Assembly: GCA_947627445.1 (NCBI GenBank)
Contig: CANQWA010000002.1
Span: 1-64,000 of the forward strand
Direction: 5' to 3'
Source: an uncultured Ruminococcus sp.
GTDB lineage: Bacteria > Bacillota > Clostridia > Oscillospirales > Ruminococcaceae
DNA: 64,000 nucleotides
Both the position numbers and the translations under genes were made by a program. Below, piece after piece: positions 10,077 through 20,140 of this stretch; positions within the stretch are counted from its first letter, which is position 1; each line of letters starts with the position of its first letter. Under the pieces are notes generated by a model. The model was given only the letters and a program-made list of their open reading frames with translations, searched no databases and was not told the DNA's origin.

Positions 10077-11666
10077 TTACTTGGCGTAATCCACCACACG
10101 GCTTTCCCGGATCAGGTTGACTTTAATCTGACCAGGATATTCCATTTCTGCTTCGATCTGCTTGGCGATCTGGCGAGCCACCAGAACCATCTTTTCATCG
10201 TTGATCACATCCGGAACAACCATGACACGGATCTCTCGTCCTGCTTGGAGTGCGTAACACTTTTCCACACCCTCGTAGGAAGAACAGATGGATTCCAGCT
10301 TTTGCAGTCGCTTGATGTAGTTTTCATAGTTCTCGCTTCTTGCCGCCGGGCGAGCTGCGGAGATGGCGTCAGCAGCCTGTACAATGCAAGCAAGGGCGGT
10401 TTTTGGCTCGACATCATTGTGGTGCGCTTCGATAGCGTGAATGATTTCGCTGTTCTCGTTATACTTGCGGCAGACATCTACACCGATCTGTACGTGAGAG
10501 CCTTCAATCTCTGCGGTCAGCGCCTTACCAATATCGTGGAGCAGACCAGCACGCCGGGCGGAATTGGCATCCACACCCAACTCTGAAGCCAGCACACCGC
10601 AAAGCTTGGCAACCTCGATAGAGTGTGCAAGTACATTCTGACGATAACTGGTACGGTAAAACAAACGCCCCAGCAGCTTGACCAATTCGTTGTTGACACC
10701 GTGTACATTGGTTTCCAGCACTGCACGTTCGCCCTCCTGACGGATACGGTGTTCCACTTCACGGCGGGCTTTTTCCACCATTTCTTCAATCTTCGTGGGG
10801 TGGATTCTGCCGTCGGCAATGAGCTTTTCCAGCGCAATGCGGGCAACCTCACGGCGGACATGATCAAAGCAGGAAAGGGCAATTGCCTCCGGTGTATCGT
10901 CGATGATGATATCCACGCCAGTCAGTGTTTCCAGTGTCCGGATGTTTCGTCCTTCTCTGCCAATGATACGGCCCTTCATTTCATCATTGGGCAGTGTGAT
11001 GACAGATACGGCGCTTTCCGATACCTGATCGGCAGCGCACTTGGCAATGGCAAGGGACACATAGCTGCGAGCTTTTTCCTCACATTCATCCTTCAGTTGC
11101 TGTTCATAGTTGGAAACCTTTACTGCCTTTTCGTGAATCAGTTCATCCTCCAGGCTGTTCAGGATATATTCTTTTGCCTGTTCTTTGGAAAATTCTGAAA
11201 TGCGTTCCAGTTCCTGCATCTGGTTTGCCCGGATCTCCTCAGCCTCTGCCAGCTTTTTTTCTGCGTTTTTGATTTTCTGTTTCAGGGACTCTTCCTTCCG
11301 GTCCAGGTTATCATTTTTCTTATCCAGGTTTTCTTCCTTCTGCTGGATGCGGCGTTCCTGGCGGCCGATCTCAGAGCGTCTGTCCTTGATTTCTTTTTCC
11401 GCTTCCGACCGGAGCTTATAGATCTCGTCTTTCGCTTCTACCAGAGCATTTTTCATACGGCTGTCCGCTTCTTTTTTGGCATCCTCCAGAATGCGGGCTG
11501 CCTCTTTTTCTGCTGAACCAATAGCTGCTTCCGCCTGTTGTTTTCTCTGTTCTATACCAGAAGTCACACCTTTGCGGTAGCAGATAAACCCTCCGACGGC
11601 AACGCCGATGATCAGCGCAGCCAGACAGAGTATAATTGCCACGATGAAATTGACATTTGGCATCAT
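10077..11666 (-). CDS. rny: Ribonuclease Y
   Basis: N-terminal TM and long coiled coil, KH domain [31 protein letters not shown] domain LLHDIGKA. Confidence 0.97.
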   Translation of the reverse strand: MMPNVNFIVAIILCLAALIIGVAVGGFICYRKGVTSGIEQRKQQAEAAIGSAEKEAARILEDAKKEADSRMKNALVEAKDEIYKLRSEAEKEIKDRRSEIGRQERRIQQKEENLDKKNDNLDRKEESLKQKIKNAEKKLAEAEEIRANQMQELERISEFSKEQAKEYILNSLEDELIHEKAVKVSNYEQQLKDECEEKARSYVSLAIAKCAADQVSESAVSVITLPNDEMKGRIIGREGRNIRTLETLTGVDIIIDDTPEAIALSCFDHVRREVARIALEKLIADGRIHPTKIEEMVEKARREVEHRIRQEGERAVLETNVHGVNNELVKLLGRLFYRTSYRQNVLAHSIEVAKLCGVLASELGVDANSARRAGLLHDIGKALTAEIEGSHVQIGVDVCRKYNENSEIIHAIEAHHNDVEPKTALACIVQAADAISAARPAARSENYENYIKRLQKLESICSSYEGVEKCYALQAGREIRVMVVPDVINDEKMVLVARQIAKQIEAEMEYPGQIKVNLIRESRVVDYAK

Positions 11667-12393
11667 CTCTGAAGCACTACCTCCTTTTTGCATGGGCAAT
11701 TCAGCCCATAAACTTCGTCTATGATTTACGACAGCGTTCCAAAAAAGTTGGCATGTGCGTCACTTATTCACTTGTAATCCTTTCTATGGAAATTTCTTTT
11801 CCTGTCTGCATGAGCAATCAGACTGCCGTACCGCAGCTGCTGTATCTGCATATCATGATAGAAATTGCTGCTGTGCATCGCTTTGCAATTCTGCTCTATA
11901 GGAAAAGAAATGTATATTCCATCTGAGAACCGTATGTATACAGTTCTGATGCTTTTTCTCTAAAAAACCAGGAAAAAGCGCTTTTATCGGAAACCGGATT
12001 GCTCCGGCGGTCATGAATAAATCAAACGCACACGATAAGACGCCGCGTTTCCCGATCAAACAGTCGGGATGGATTGTAATTCATACAACACTTTTATTGT
12101 ACACCGTTTTGGTGGAAATGTCAAGGGCTTGTAAAAAGTTCACAATTTCAATTGGTAAATTCAGGTAAACGAGTGAATTACGAATTTTTTCGGGCGTGTT
12201 TTTCGGTCATTGACTTTTTAAAGCTGTCAAAAAATTAACAGCTTTTCAGCCGGGTTTTGCGCAATATTCCGAATTCTGCAAAAAGGTAGTGACAAATCAG
12301 GGGGGATATGGTATAATATGAGAACAAGTTCTAAAATCATGTGATAATGTATCGGGAATCAGATACAGACCAAAAAGAGGAAGCGAGAATGCT

Positions 12394-13845
12394 ATGGAAA
12401 ACAACTATGATGTGATCATTGTAGGCGGCGGTGCGGCAGGACTTTACGGTGCCATCAATATGCCGGCAGATTGCCGTGTGCTATTGATCTGCAAGCAGGA
12501 GCTGATGCTGTGCAATTCTGCATTGGCGCAGGGGGGCATTGCAGGGGTGTATGATTCCCCGGAGGATTCTGTGGAACTGCACGAGCATGATACGATGATT
12601 GCCGGCGGATTCAAGAACAATCCCGAAAGTCTGCACATTTTGACTACACATGCCGCACATGAAATCGAAACGCTCTTGAGCTACGGCGTTGATTTTGACC
12701 GCACACCGGATGGCGGGTTCCACCGGACGCTGGAAGGCGGACATTCCCGCCATCGGATCTTCCATCACAAGGACACCACTGGGGCAGAAATCGTAGAAAA
12801 GCTGATCCAGAAAGTTCAGACTTTGTCCAATGTGACAGTTCTGGAATATGCCATGATGACAGGCATGCAGAAAACCAACACCGGCTTTTCTGTTCAAGTG
12901 ATGCAGAAGCAGGGCTTTATGGTCTGCAATTGTCACTTTATGCTACTGGCAACAGGAGGCATCGGCAGGGTTTACGGTTTTACCACCAACTCGAAGATCG
13001 CCACTGGTGACGGCATTGCCTTTGCCTATGAAAACGGCGCAGAGATCCGAAACCTCCATCTGGTACAGTTTCATCCCACGGCGTTCAACAATAACCAGGC
13101 ACGGGAATGCCTTCTGATTTCAGAAGCGGTTCGGGGAGAAGGCGCATATCTTCTGAACTGCCGGAAAGAACGCTTTATGCAGCGTTATGACGATCGTCTG
13201 GAGCTTGCGCCGCGGGATGTGGTTTCCCGTTCTATCATACTGGAGAGCCGTGCCACCGGTTCGGATCAGTTCTATCTGGATATTTTCCACAAAGACCCCG
13301 AATTTGTGAAAAACCGATTCCCGATGATTTATGAAAAGGTGCTGGAGCAGGGCTATGACATCACAAAAGAGCCGATCCCTATTTTTCCATGTCAGCATTA
13401 TCTCATGGGGGGCATTCAGGTAAATCTTCATTCGGAGACTACTGTGCCAAGGCTTTACGCTGCCGGGGAATGCGCGCATACCGGCGTACACGGCAACAAC
13501 CGCCTTGCGAGCAATTCTTTGCTGGAAGCACTGGTATTTGCCCGTCAGGCGGCGTTGGATATTGCAGAAAAGATGCCGTCTGTACAGTCAGGCTATGACG
13601 AAGCTGTCTTTCCGGCGGCCGCGGACGCAAAACCCCTTCCTGTGGGACTGCGTACAGAGATCCGGCAGATTATGCAAAGCAGCTTTTTTGTCATTCCCGA
13701 TCAGGAAAAGCTGCTGGCTGGATTTGAACGCATTCAGGAAATCCGCAGCCAACTGGTTTCTCAGAATTACCAGTTGGATGCCAATTATGTAGAAGCGAAA
13801 TCTCTTGCAACCATTGCTTATATCATCTTAAAAGAAGTTATCTGA
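12394..13845 (+). CDS. nadB: L-aspartate oxidase
   Basis: NYDVIIVGGGAAGLYGAINM...LLATGGIGRVY...YAAGECAHTGVHGNNRLASNSLLEALVFA. Confidence 0.95.
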   Translation: MENNYDVIIVGGGAAGLYGAINMPADCRVLLICKQELMLCNSALAQGGIAGVYDSPEDSVELHEHDTMIAGGFKNNPESLHILTTHAAHEIETLLSYGVDFDRTPDGGFHRTLEGGHSRHRIFHHKDTTGAEIVEKLIQKVQTLSNVTVLEYAMMTGMQKTNTGFSVQVMQKQGFMVCNCHFMLLATGGIGRVYGFTTNSKIATGDGIAFAYENGAEIRNLHLVQFHPTAFNNNQARECLLISEAVRGEGAYLLNCRKERFMQRYDDRLELAPRDVVSRSIILESRATGSDQFYLDIFHKDPEFVKNRFPMIYEKVLEQGYDITKEPIPIFPCQHYLMGGIQVNLHSETTVPRLYAAGECAHTGVHGNNRLASNSLLEALVFARQAALDIAEKMPSVQSGYDEAVFPAAADAKPLPVGLRTEIRQIMQSSFFVIPDQEKLLAGFERIQEIRSQLVSQNYQLDANYVEAKSLATIAYIILKEVI

Positions 13846-13859
13846 GAAGGGAAAATAAT

Positions 13860-14702
13860 ATGCTACAGCAAGTTTATATAGACAGGCTGATCACGACAGC
13901 GCTGGAAGAAGACATTCATTATGTAGATGTGACCACAGACAATCTGCTGGACGATGCGCATACCAGCGAAGCCTACTATCTGGCAAAGGACAGCGGTGTG
14001 CTTTGCGGCATCGATATTGCCAAGCGTGTGTTTGAACTGGTGGGTGGTGCATTTGAGATGGACATCCGTATCCACGACGGTGAATTTGTCCAAAAGGGCG
14101 ATGTGATCGCAGTTATGACCGGCAGCACCAAGACACTTCTCAAAGGAGAGCGTACTGCGCTGAATTTGTTACAGCACATGAGCGGCATTGCGACAGCAAC
14201 CAGACATTGTGTGGATCTGGTGGCAGGCACAAAGGCGAAGATCACCGACACCCGAAAGACATTGCCGGGACTGCGCCCCATCCAGAAATATGCCATTACT
14301 GTAGGCGGCGGCAGAAATCATCGGTATAATCTGTCTGACGGTGCGATGCTCAAGGACAACCATGTGGATGCTTTCGGTGGTATCACGCCGGCTGTCAATG
14401 CTCTGCGGGAGAAGATCGGACATATGGTCAAGATTGAAGTAGAAGTCCGCACGCTGGAAGAACTGGAGGAAGCGCTGGCTGCCGGGGTAGAGATCATTAT
14501 GCTGGACAACATGAGCTGCGAGGATATGGCAAAGGCAGTACAGATGACGGACGGCAGAGCGATGCTGGAAGCCTCCGGCAATGTGACAGAGGAGACGATC
14601 CGCAGCATTGCAGAGACCGGCGTAGATATCATTTCTCTGGGTGCGCTGACGCATTCTGTCAAGTGCTTTGATATTTCTATGCGTATCAGCGAGAAAAAAT
14701 AA
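13860..14702 (+). CDS. nadC: Nicotinate-nucleotide pyrophosphorylase (carboxylating)
   Basis: ALNLLQHMSGIATATRHCVD...ITDTRKTLPGLRPIQKYAITVGGGRNHRYNLSDGAMLKDNH. Confidence 0.97.
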   Translation: MLQQVYIDRLITTALEEDIHYVDVTTDNLLDDAHTSEAYYLAKDSGVLCGIDIAKRVFELVGGAFEMDIRIHDGEFVQKGDVIAVMTGSTKTLLKGERTALNLLQHMSGIATATRHCVDLVAGTKAKITDTRKTLPGLRPIQKYAITVGGGRNHRYNLSDGAMLKDNHVDAFGGITPAVNALREKIGHMVKIEVEVRTLEELEEALAAGVEIIMLDNMSCEDMAKAVQMTDGRAMLEASGNVTEETIRSIAETGVDIISLGALTHSVKCFDISMRISEKK

Positions 14703-14982
14703 AAGTATATAGCGAAATCATCAAGGGGATGCGAGAAATCGTGTCCCTTTTATGATAGGTTCTGGTTTTTTCTGGCAGAAATTCATATAAAAATGTAAGA
14801 AAATTATAAGAATTGCAAGACAAAATCCGCTTTTTATGGTATACTATAATGAGGGATCGTGTGCGAATACACCTGGGACTACACCGTACAAAGACTGCCT
14901 GGCGGTTTTTTGCACGATCTTTGTACCGTGCTGTCCTGAGAACAAGTTCTGAAATTCCGTGAAACGGAGGCACAAACAACCG

Positions 14983-16311
14983 ATGAGAACACCGATCTAT
15001 GATTTTCTGACACATTATATACAGCAAAATCCCGTTCGTCTGCATATGCCCGGGCATAAGGGAAGATTGGGGCTTCCGGCGCTTCAACAGGCGGCGGCGT
15101 TAGATTTGACAGAGATCGCCGGAGCAGACAGTCTGTTTGAAGCCGATGGCATTATTGCTGAAAGCGAGATGCATGCGGCGCAGCTGTTTGGCACGGGGGC
15201 GACATTTTACTCCTGTGCCGGTTCGACCCTTTGCATTCAGGCTATGCTGATGTTAATGAAGCAGGAAGGGCGTACGGTGATTGCCGCCCGAAATGTACAT
15301 CGGGCATTTCTGAATGCGGCAGTGCTGCTGGATCTGTCCATCCATTGGATCTATCCCCGGGAAAGCGATGACATTCTCTCCGGACGCTATGATCCGTCGG
15401 ATTTTGAAGCCGTTTTGCAGCAGCTGGGACGTCCGGCGTGCATTTACCTCACCTCACCGGATTATCTGGGACGAATGGCGGATATCGGTGCATTTGCTGA
15501 GATCTGTCACCGTTATCATGCAAAACTATTGGTGGACAACGCCCACGGTGCGCATCTGGCATTTTTGTCCGAACGGCTGCATCCCATTCAGTTGGGGGCA
15601 GATTATTGCTGTGATTCTGCCCATAAGACCTTGTCCTGTCTGACAGGGGCAGCGTATCTGCATGTACGTAATGACTATGATTTGGACATGAACCGCATTC
15701 GCAGTGCCATGGCAATGTTCGCCTCTACCAGCCCGTCTTATTTAATACTGGCATCCCTGGATTGGTGCAACCGGGAGCTGGCTTCGCCGTTGTTCCGGGA
15801 GCAATTGGGAGAGGTGCTGACACGGCTGCAAAAACTGGAGGAGGAGTTTTCCTCCCGGTACGTATTCTGCGGCGGTGATCTGCTGCATTTTTCCATTGAC
15901 GCAGCGGCAAGCGGTTTCCCTGGTACAGAGCTGGCAGATTATTTGAACCGACATGGGATTGTCGTGGAATATGCGGACTTATATTATGTGGTAATGCTGT
16001 TTTCGCCTGCCAATACGGAAGAAGATTTCCGGAGATTGGAAGAGGCGCTGGAGCTTTTTGTGCCGCAGCAGCTTCCCAGGAAAACGAGGTTTCAGCTGCC
16101 CAGACCGGAGAAAGTCTGTCGTATCCGAGAAGCGGCGCTTGCACCCCAGGAGTCGATTCCTGTGAAAAAGAGTCTGGGGCGGATTTGTGCTGCGGTGAAA
16201 GTGCCTTGTCCGCCGGCAGTGCCGATTGTGCTCAGCGGTGAGCGAATCGATGAGAATTGTATTGCCGTCTGTGAGGGATACGGCATTTCAGAGATCAACG
16301 TCATCCTGTAA
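14983..16311 (+). CDS. Orn/Lys/Arg decarboxylase family PLP enzyme (YaaO-like)
   Basis: PIYDFLTHYIQQNPVRLHMPGHKGRLG...VDNAHGAHLAFL...CDSAHKTLSCLTGAAYLHV. Confidence 0.9.
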   Translation: MRTPIYDFLTHYIQQNPVRLHMPGHKGRLGLPALQQAAALDLTEIAGADSLFEADGIIAESEMHAAQLFGTGATFYSCAGSTLCIQAMLMLMKQEGRTVIAARNVHRAFLNAAVLLDLSIHWIYPRESDDILSGRYDPSDFEAVLQQLGRPACIYLTSPDYLGRMADIGAFAEICHRYHAKLLVDNAHGAHLAFLSERLHPIQLGADYCCDSAHKTLSCLTGAAYLHVRNDYDLDMNRIRSAMAMFASTSPSYLILASLDWCNRELASPLFREQLGEVLTRLQKLEEEFSSRYVFCGGDLLHFSIDAAASGFPGTELADYLNRHGIVVEYADLYYVVMLFSPANTEEDFRRLEEALELFVPQQLPRKTRFQLPRPEKVCRIREAALAPQESIPVKKSLGRICAAVKVPCPPAVPIVLSGERIDENCIAVCEGYGISEINVIL

Positions 16312-16580
16312 ATGATATCAGAACTTGCCTTTATCAAGGTGTGTGGACACTACCGCTCAAACACCCATCCTGCGGGCATACTTATGGCAATACGACAAAT
16401 CTGCTGACGGTCTGAACATTTCGGCTGGTGTCAACAAACCATCGAAGATGGACACGTCTCTTCGGCAAATTTTGGCGCTGCACACACCAAAATCCGTCGG
16501 GAAAATCCATACATGTTTTTGATGAAAACAGATTCTAATACTACTCCTCAAAAATCCGATGATCCGAAAGCAATCTCTAA

Positions 16581-16626
16581 GGCAAACCCGCACAAAGAGC
16601 GCTTGGCGGCTTTGCACGGGTTTGCC
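16581..16626. repeat. GGCAAACCCG hairpin repeat, copy 1
   Basis: GGCAAACCCGCACAAAG...CTTTGCACGGGTTTGCC; second copy at 42168-42213. Confidence 0.85.
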
Positions 16627-16649
16627 CTAAAAAACGCACACGACAGGAG

Positions 16650-17636
16650 ATGAAACAAATGCCAAAGCCGCCTCGATTTTACGGCAACGAAGCTGCACAG
16701 AAATCCTTGCGCCGTATGATAAAAAGCGGCAGGATTCCCCACGGTTTTCTCTTTTACGGAGAATCCGGACTTGGAAAAAAAACGCTGGCGGAGCAGTTGA
16801 TGGCAGAAATGCTCTGCATCGGCGCAGAAAAGCCCTGCGGCTACTGTAAATCCTGTCGTATGATGGCAAACCAGGTGCATCCTGACGTATGTTACGTACA
16901 GCATGGAGGTAAGCGGGGGGGATTTCTGGCAGAAACGGTGCGGGCAGTCTGCAACAACATTGCTCTGCCCCCCAACGAGGGAAATAAAAAGTTCTATCTG
17001 TTCTCCGACTGCGATGCCATGGACGCCCGGATGCAGAATCTTCTGCTGAAAGCCATCGAAGAACCGCCGGATTACGTCTATTTTATCTTCACGGCAGGTT
17101 CTCCCGGAGCGCTTTTGCCGACAGTACGCTCCCGCATCGTCTCTATGGCGGTCACGCCGGTGCTGGAGATTCAATGCCGGGAAGCACTGCTGGAAAAGGG
17201 CTATTCCGAACAGGAATGCGGCGAAGCCATAGCGGCTTTTCATGGTAATATCGGAAAATGTTTGGAATTTCTGGAAAATGCCGTAATACGTGAGATCATT
17301 GCATTGACAAAATCCGCAATCAATAGTATAATAGAAAGAAACGAGTATGCGCTGTTACAGACAGTGAACGCTTTTGAAAAGGAACGGGAACAGGCACGGT
17401 TGTTTCTGACCCTGTTCGACCGGACGCTCCGGGATGCCATGGTGCACCGGTATGATCCTCAGGCGGCTTGTATCGGCTGCGATCCGGATGGCGCAAATGC
17501 ACTGGCATCCAGACTTTCTGTCAGAAGCGGACAGGCAATGCATCTGGCGGTGGACAAGGCGTATGCTGCTTTGCAGGCAAATGTGAATCTACCGCTGATA
17601 CTGGCAGCATTCTGTGCGTCCTGTATGGATGCGTGA
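16650..17636 (+). CDS. holB: DNA polymerase III delta' subunit
   Basis: GNEAAQKSLRRMIKSGRIPHGFLFYGESGLGKKTLAEQL...CGYCKSCRMM; synteny with ricT. Confidence 0.9.
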   Translation: MKQMPKPPRFYGNEAAQKSLRRMIKSGRIPHGFLFYGESGLGKKTLAEQLMAEMLCIGAEKPCGYCKSCRMMANQVHPDVCYVQHGGKRGGFLAETVRAVCNNIALPPNEGNKKFYLFSDCDAMDARMQNLLLKAIEEPPDYVYFIFTAGSPGALLPTVRSRIVSMAVTPVLEIQCREALLEKGYSEQECGEAIAAFHGNIGKCLEFLENAVIREIIALTKSAINSIIERNEYALLQTVNAFEKEREQARLFLTLFDRTLRDAMVHRYDPQAACIGCDPDGANALASRLSVRSGQAMHLAVDKAYAALQANVNLPLILAAFCASCMDA

Positions 17637-17672
17637 TAGAATATTTGAAAACTCTCAGGAAAGGATTGGAAT

Positions 17673-18536
17673 ATGATAGAAATTATCGGCGTTCGTTTTA
17701 AGAACGGCGGAAAGGTATATTATTTCTCACCCGGCAATAAGCAGATCAAGCAGGGTGAGCTTGTGATCACAGAAACAGCACGGGGAAAAGAATGCGGCGA
17801 GGTCGTGATCCCCAATAAAAAAGTGCAGCGTTCAGAAGTTGTCTCACCGTTGAAACCGATTCTGCGTGTTGCCACCCGGGAGGACAAACGTATTCTGGAG
17901 CAGAATACCAGACGGGAAGAAAAAGCATTTCAGGTGTGTCAGCAGAAGATCGCTTATCGGGGACTGAAAATGAATCTGGTGGACGTGGAATGCACCTTTG
18001 ACAACGGCAAGATGCTGTTTTATTTCACTGCCGACAACCGGGTGGATTTCCGGGAACTGGTCAAGGATCTGGCAGCGGTATTCCGCACCCGTATTGAACT
18101 GCGGCAGATCGGCGTACGGGACAAGGCAAAGATACTGGGCGGCATTGGCATCTGCGGCAGAGAGTTCTGCTGTAAGAGCAGCTTACAGGATTTTCAGTCA
18201 GTTTCTATCCGCATGGCAAAGGAACAGGGGCTTTCTCTGAATCCCACGAAAATCTCCGGCATCTGCGGCAGACTGATGTGCTGCCTCAAGCACGAGCAGA
18301 ATGTCTATGAAGAACTGCTGAAGATTACCCCCAAGGTAGGTGCATTGGTGCAGTTACCGGACGGCACGCATGCCAAAGTGTGCGAAGTGAATACCTTGAC
18401 TGGTGATCTGAAAGTCATGCCGGAAAACGCTGATGTTCCTGTCAAAGCAAAGCGTGATGAGGTTGTGGTGCTTCGCGACGGCAGGATTAAAGTCAATTCC
18501 GCAGATCGAAAGGCGCTGAAGGAGTTAGAAGAGTAG
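17673..18536 (+). CDS. ricT: PSP1 / YaaT-RicT family protein
   Basis: IGVRFKNGGKVYYFSPG...RIELRQIGVRDKAKILGGIGICGREFCC...KISGICGRLMCCLKHE. Confidence 0.92.
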   Translation: MIEIIGVRFKNGGKVYYFSPGNKQIKQGELVITETARGKECGEVVIPNKKVQRSEVVSPLKPILRVATREDKRILEQNTRREEKAFQVCQQKIAYRGLKMNLVDVECTFDNGKMLFYFTADNRVDFRELVKDLAAVFRTRIELRQIGVRDKAKILGGIGICGREFCCKSSLQDFQSVSIRMAKEQGLSLNPTKISGICGRLMCCLKHEQNVYEELLKITPKVGALVQLPDGTHAKVCEVNTLTGDLKVMPENADVPVKAKRDEVVVLRDGRIKVNSADRKALKELEE

Positions 18537-18545
18537 GTGTTTTGT

Positions 18546-18583
18546 GAGAACCTGTCCACCAAATTTCTATGCAGACAGGTTCT
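18546..18583. terminator. Hairpin downstream of ricT (AGAACCTGTC...GACAGGTTCT)
   Basis: Perfect 10-bp inverted repeat; variant of the AGAAC..GTTCT motif. Confidence 0.6.
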
Positions 18584-18653
18584 GAAATCACTTTTGCCAT
18601 GAAAATAAAAGCAGGCGTCGCTGTACTGACGTCATGAAACGGAGGTCAATCTC

Positions 18654-19487
18654 ATGCAACCTGAAGAAAGAAATTATCCGCCCCGCAAGCCCGTCCGGCG
18701 TGTGCGCTATGACCGGATCATTGCTGTACTTGTCATCCTGGTACTACTGATTGTGATTCTGGTGAAATGCTGCTCCAGTTGTTCTGCCAAGAAGCAGAAG
18801 AAGGGAGATACAGCAGCAACTACCACGGCGGAAACGACTGTCACAACAGAGCCGCCTGCTGTCGATTACAGCAGAATGGTATATCTTAGCCCGTCTAATC
18901 AGGTGGATAATACATTTAATGTAGGCGATACCAACGAAGCGGCAGAATGTCGCCTTATTGCGGAAAAAACAGCAGCGATTCTGCAACAGTCCGGTATTTC
19001 CGTCATCATTGCCGAAGATACTGCCAGTTTACAGGATAAGACCGCAGTCGGGGACAACCATCTCGGTGCATATGTGGCAATTCACACCAATCAGGGACAG
19101 GGTGTGGGAACAGATTGTTTCTATAACGGTACTTCTGAGGCAAGCCGATCGCTGGCACAGGCGGTTTATGATCCGGTGGCAGCGCTGACACCTACAGCAG
19201 ACCGTGGATTGATGGACGGTTCGCAGAACGGCTCGGATACATATCAGTATGAGATCGGTAACAACCAGAGCCCTTGCTGCTTGATTGAAGTAGAATTTCA
19301 TGACGGACCGAATGTTGCCCAGTGGATTCTGGACAATGAGGATGCTATTGCACAGGCAATTGCTACGGGCATCACCAATTATCTCCAGGGCTCATCCAGC
19401 ACCGGCAGTCAGACAACAACCACAGACCCTGCCGCAGCTGCCACAACAAACAATGCCATCCAGGATCAATTATCAGCTGGCGCTTGA
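18654..19487 (+). CDS. Membrane-anchored N-acetylmuramoyl-L-alanine amidase (Amidase_3-like)
   Basis: N-terminal TM, YLSPSNQVDN...AAECRLIAEKTAAILQQSG...GDNHLGAYVAIHTNQ...PCCLIEVEFHDGPNVAQWI. Confidence 0.75.
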   Translation: MQPEERNYPPRKPVRRVRYDRIIAVLVILVLLIVILVKCCSSCSAKKQKKGDTAATTTAETTVTTEPPAVDYSRMVYLSPSNQVDNTFNVGDTNEAAECRLIAEKTAAILQQSGISVIIAEDTASLQDKTAVGDNHLGAYVAIHTNQGQGVGTDCFYNGTSEASRSLAQAVYDPVAALTPTADRGLMDGSQNGSDTYQYEIGNNQSPCCLIEVEFHDGPNVAQWILDNEDAIAQAIATGITNYLQGSSSTGSQTTTTDPAAAATTNNAIQDQLSAGA

Positions 19488-20094
19488 TGACATTTTGCGG
19501 CGGCTTCCGCAAGAGCGGACACCCCTGTTGTTTCTGCACGGATGCTGTGCGCCGTGCAGCAGCTATGTGCTGGAATATTTGAGCTCGTACTTTGAGATCC
19601 GGTTGTTTTTCTACAACCCCAATATTTCCCCTGAGCCGGAGTATCTTCACCGGCGTGAAGAACTGCGGAGATTGGTACAGGAGCTTCCTCTGGAGAATCC
19701 CGTGACCATTCAGGACGGGGATTATGCGCCGGAACGGTTTTATGCGCTGGCAAAGGGATTGGAAAAGGAGCCGGAACGGGGGCTGCGCTGTCAGAGATGT
19801 ATCGGGCATCGTCTGGAGAAAACTTTTGCTGCTGCGAAGAAACTGGACAGGCTGCCGGATTTTGTGGGAACAACACTGACGATCAGTCCCCATAAGGATG
19901 CGGAATTTATCAATGCCTGTGGTTCTTCGCTGGCGGAGCAGTATGGTGTGCCGTGGCTGTTTTCGGATTTTAAGAAAAAGGGAGGCTATCTGCGTTCCAT
20001 TGCGCTGTCAAAGGAATATGACCTGTATCGCCAAAGCTTCTGCGGCTGCGTTTACAGCAAGGCCGAGGCGGCACAACGTGAAACAGAAAAATAA
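19453..20094 (+). CDS. queH: Epoxyqueuosine reductase QueH (DUF208)
   Basis: LLFLHGCCAPCSSYVLEYLSSYFEIRLFFYNPNISPEPEYLHRREEL...RCQRCIGHRLEKT...FCGCVYS. Confidence 0.92.
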   Translation: MPSRINYQLALDDILRRLPQERTPLLFLHGCCAPCSSYVLEYLSSYFEIRLFFYNPNISPEPEYLHRREELRRLVQELPLENPVTIQDGDYAPERFYALAKGLEKEPERGLRCQRCIGHRLEKTFAAAKKLDRLPDFVGTTLTISPHKDAEFINACGSSLAEQYGVPWLFSDFKKKGGYLRSIALSKEYDLYRQSFCGCVYSKAEAAQRETEK

Positions 20095-20139
20095 AAACAC
20101 CGCTGACGGAATCAACAGTTCTGTCAGCGGTGTTTTTAT
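20094..20139. terminator. Bidirectional terminator
   Basis: AAAAACACCGCTGACGGA...CTGTCAGCGGTGTTTTTA between convergent genes. Confidence 0.9.
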
Positions 20140-20140
20140 A

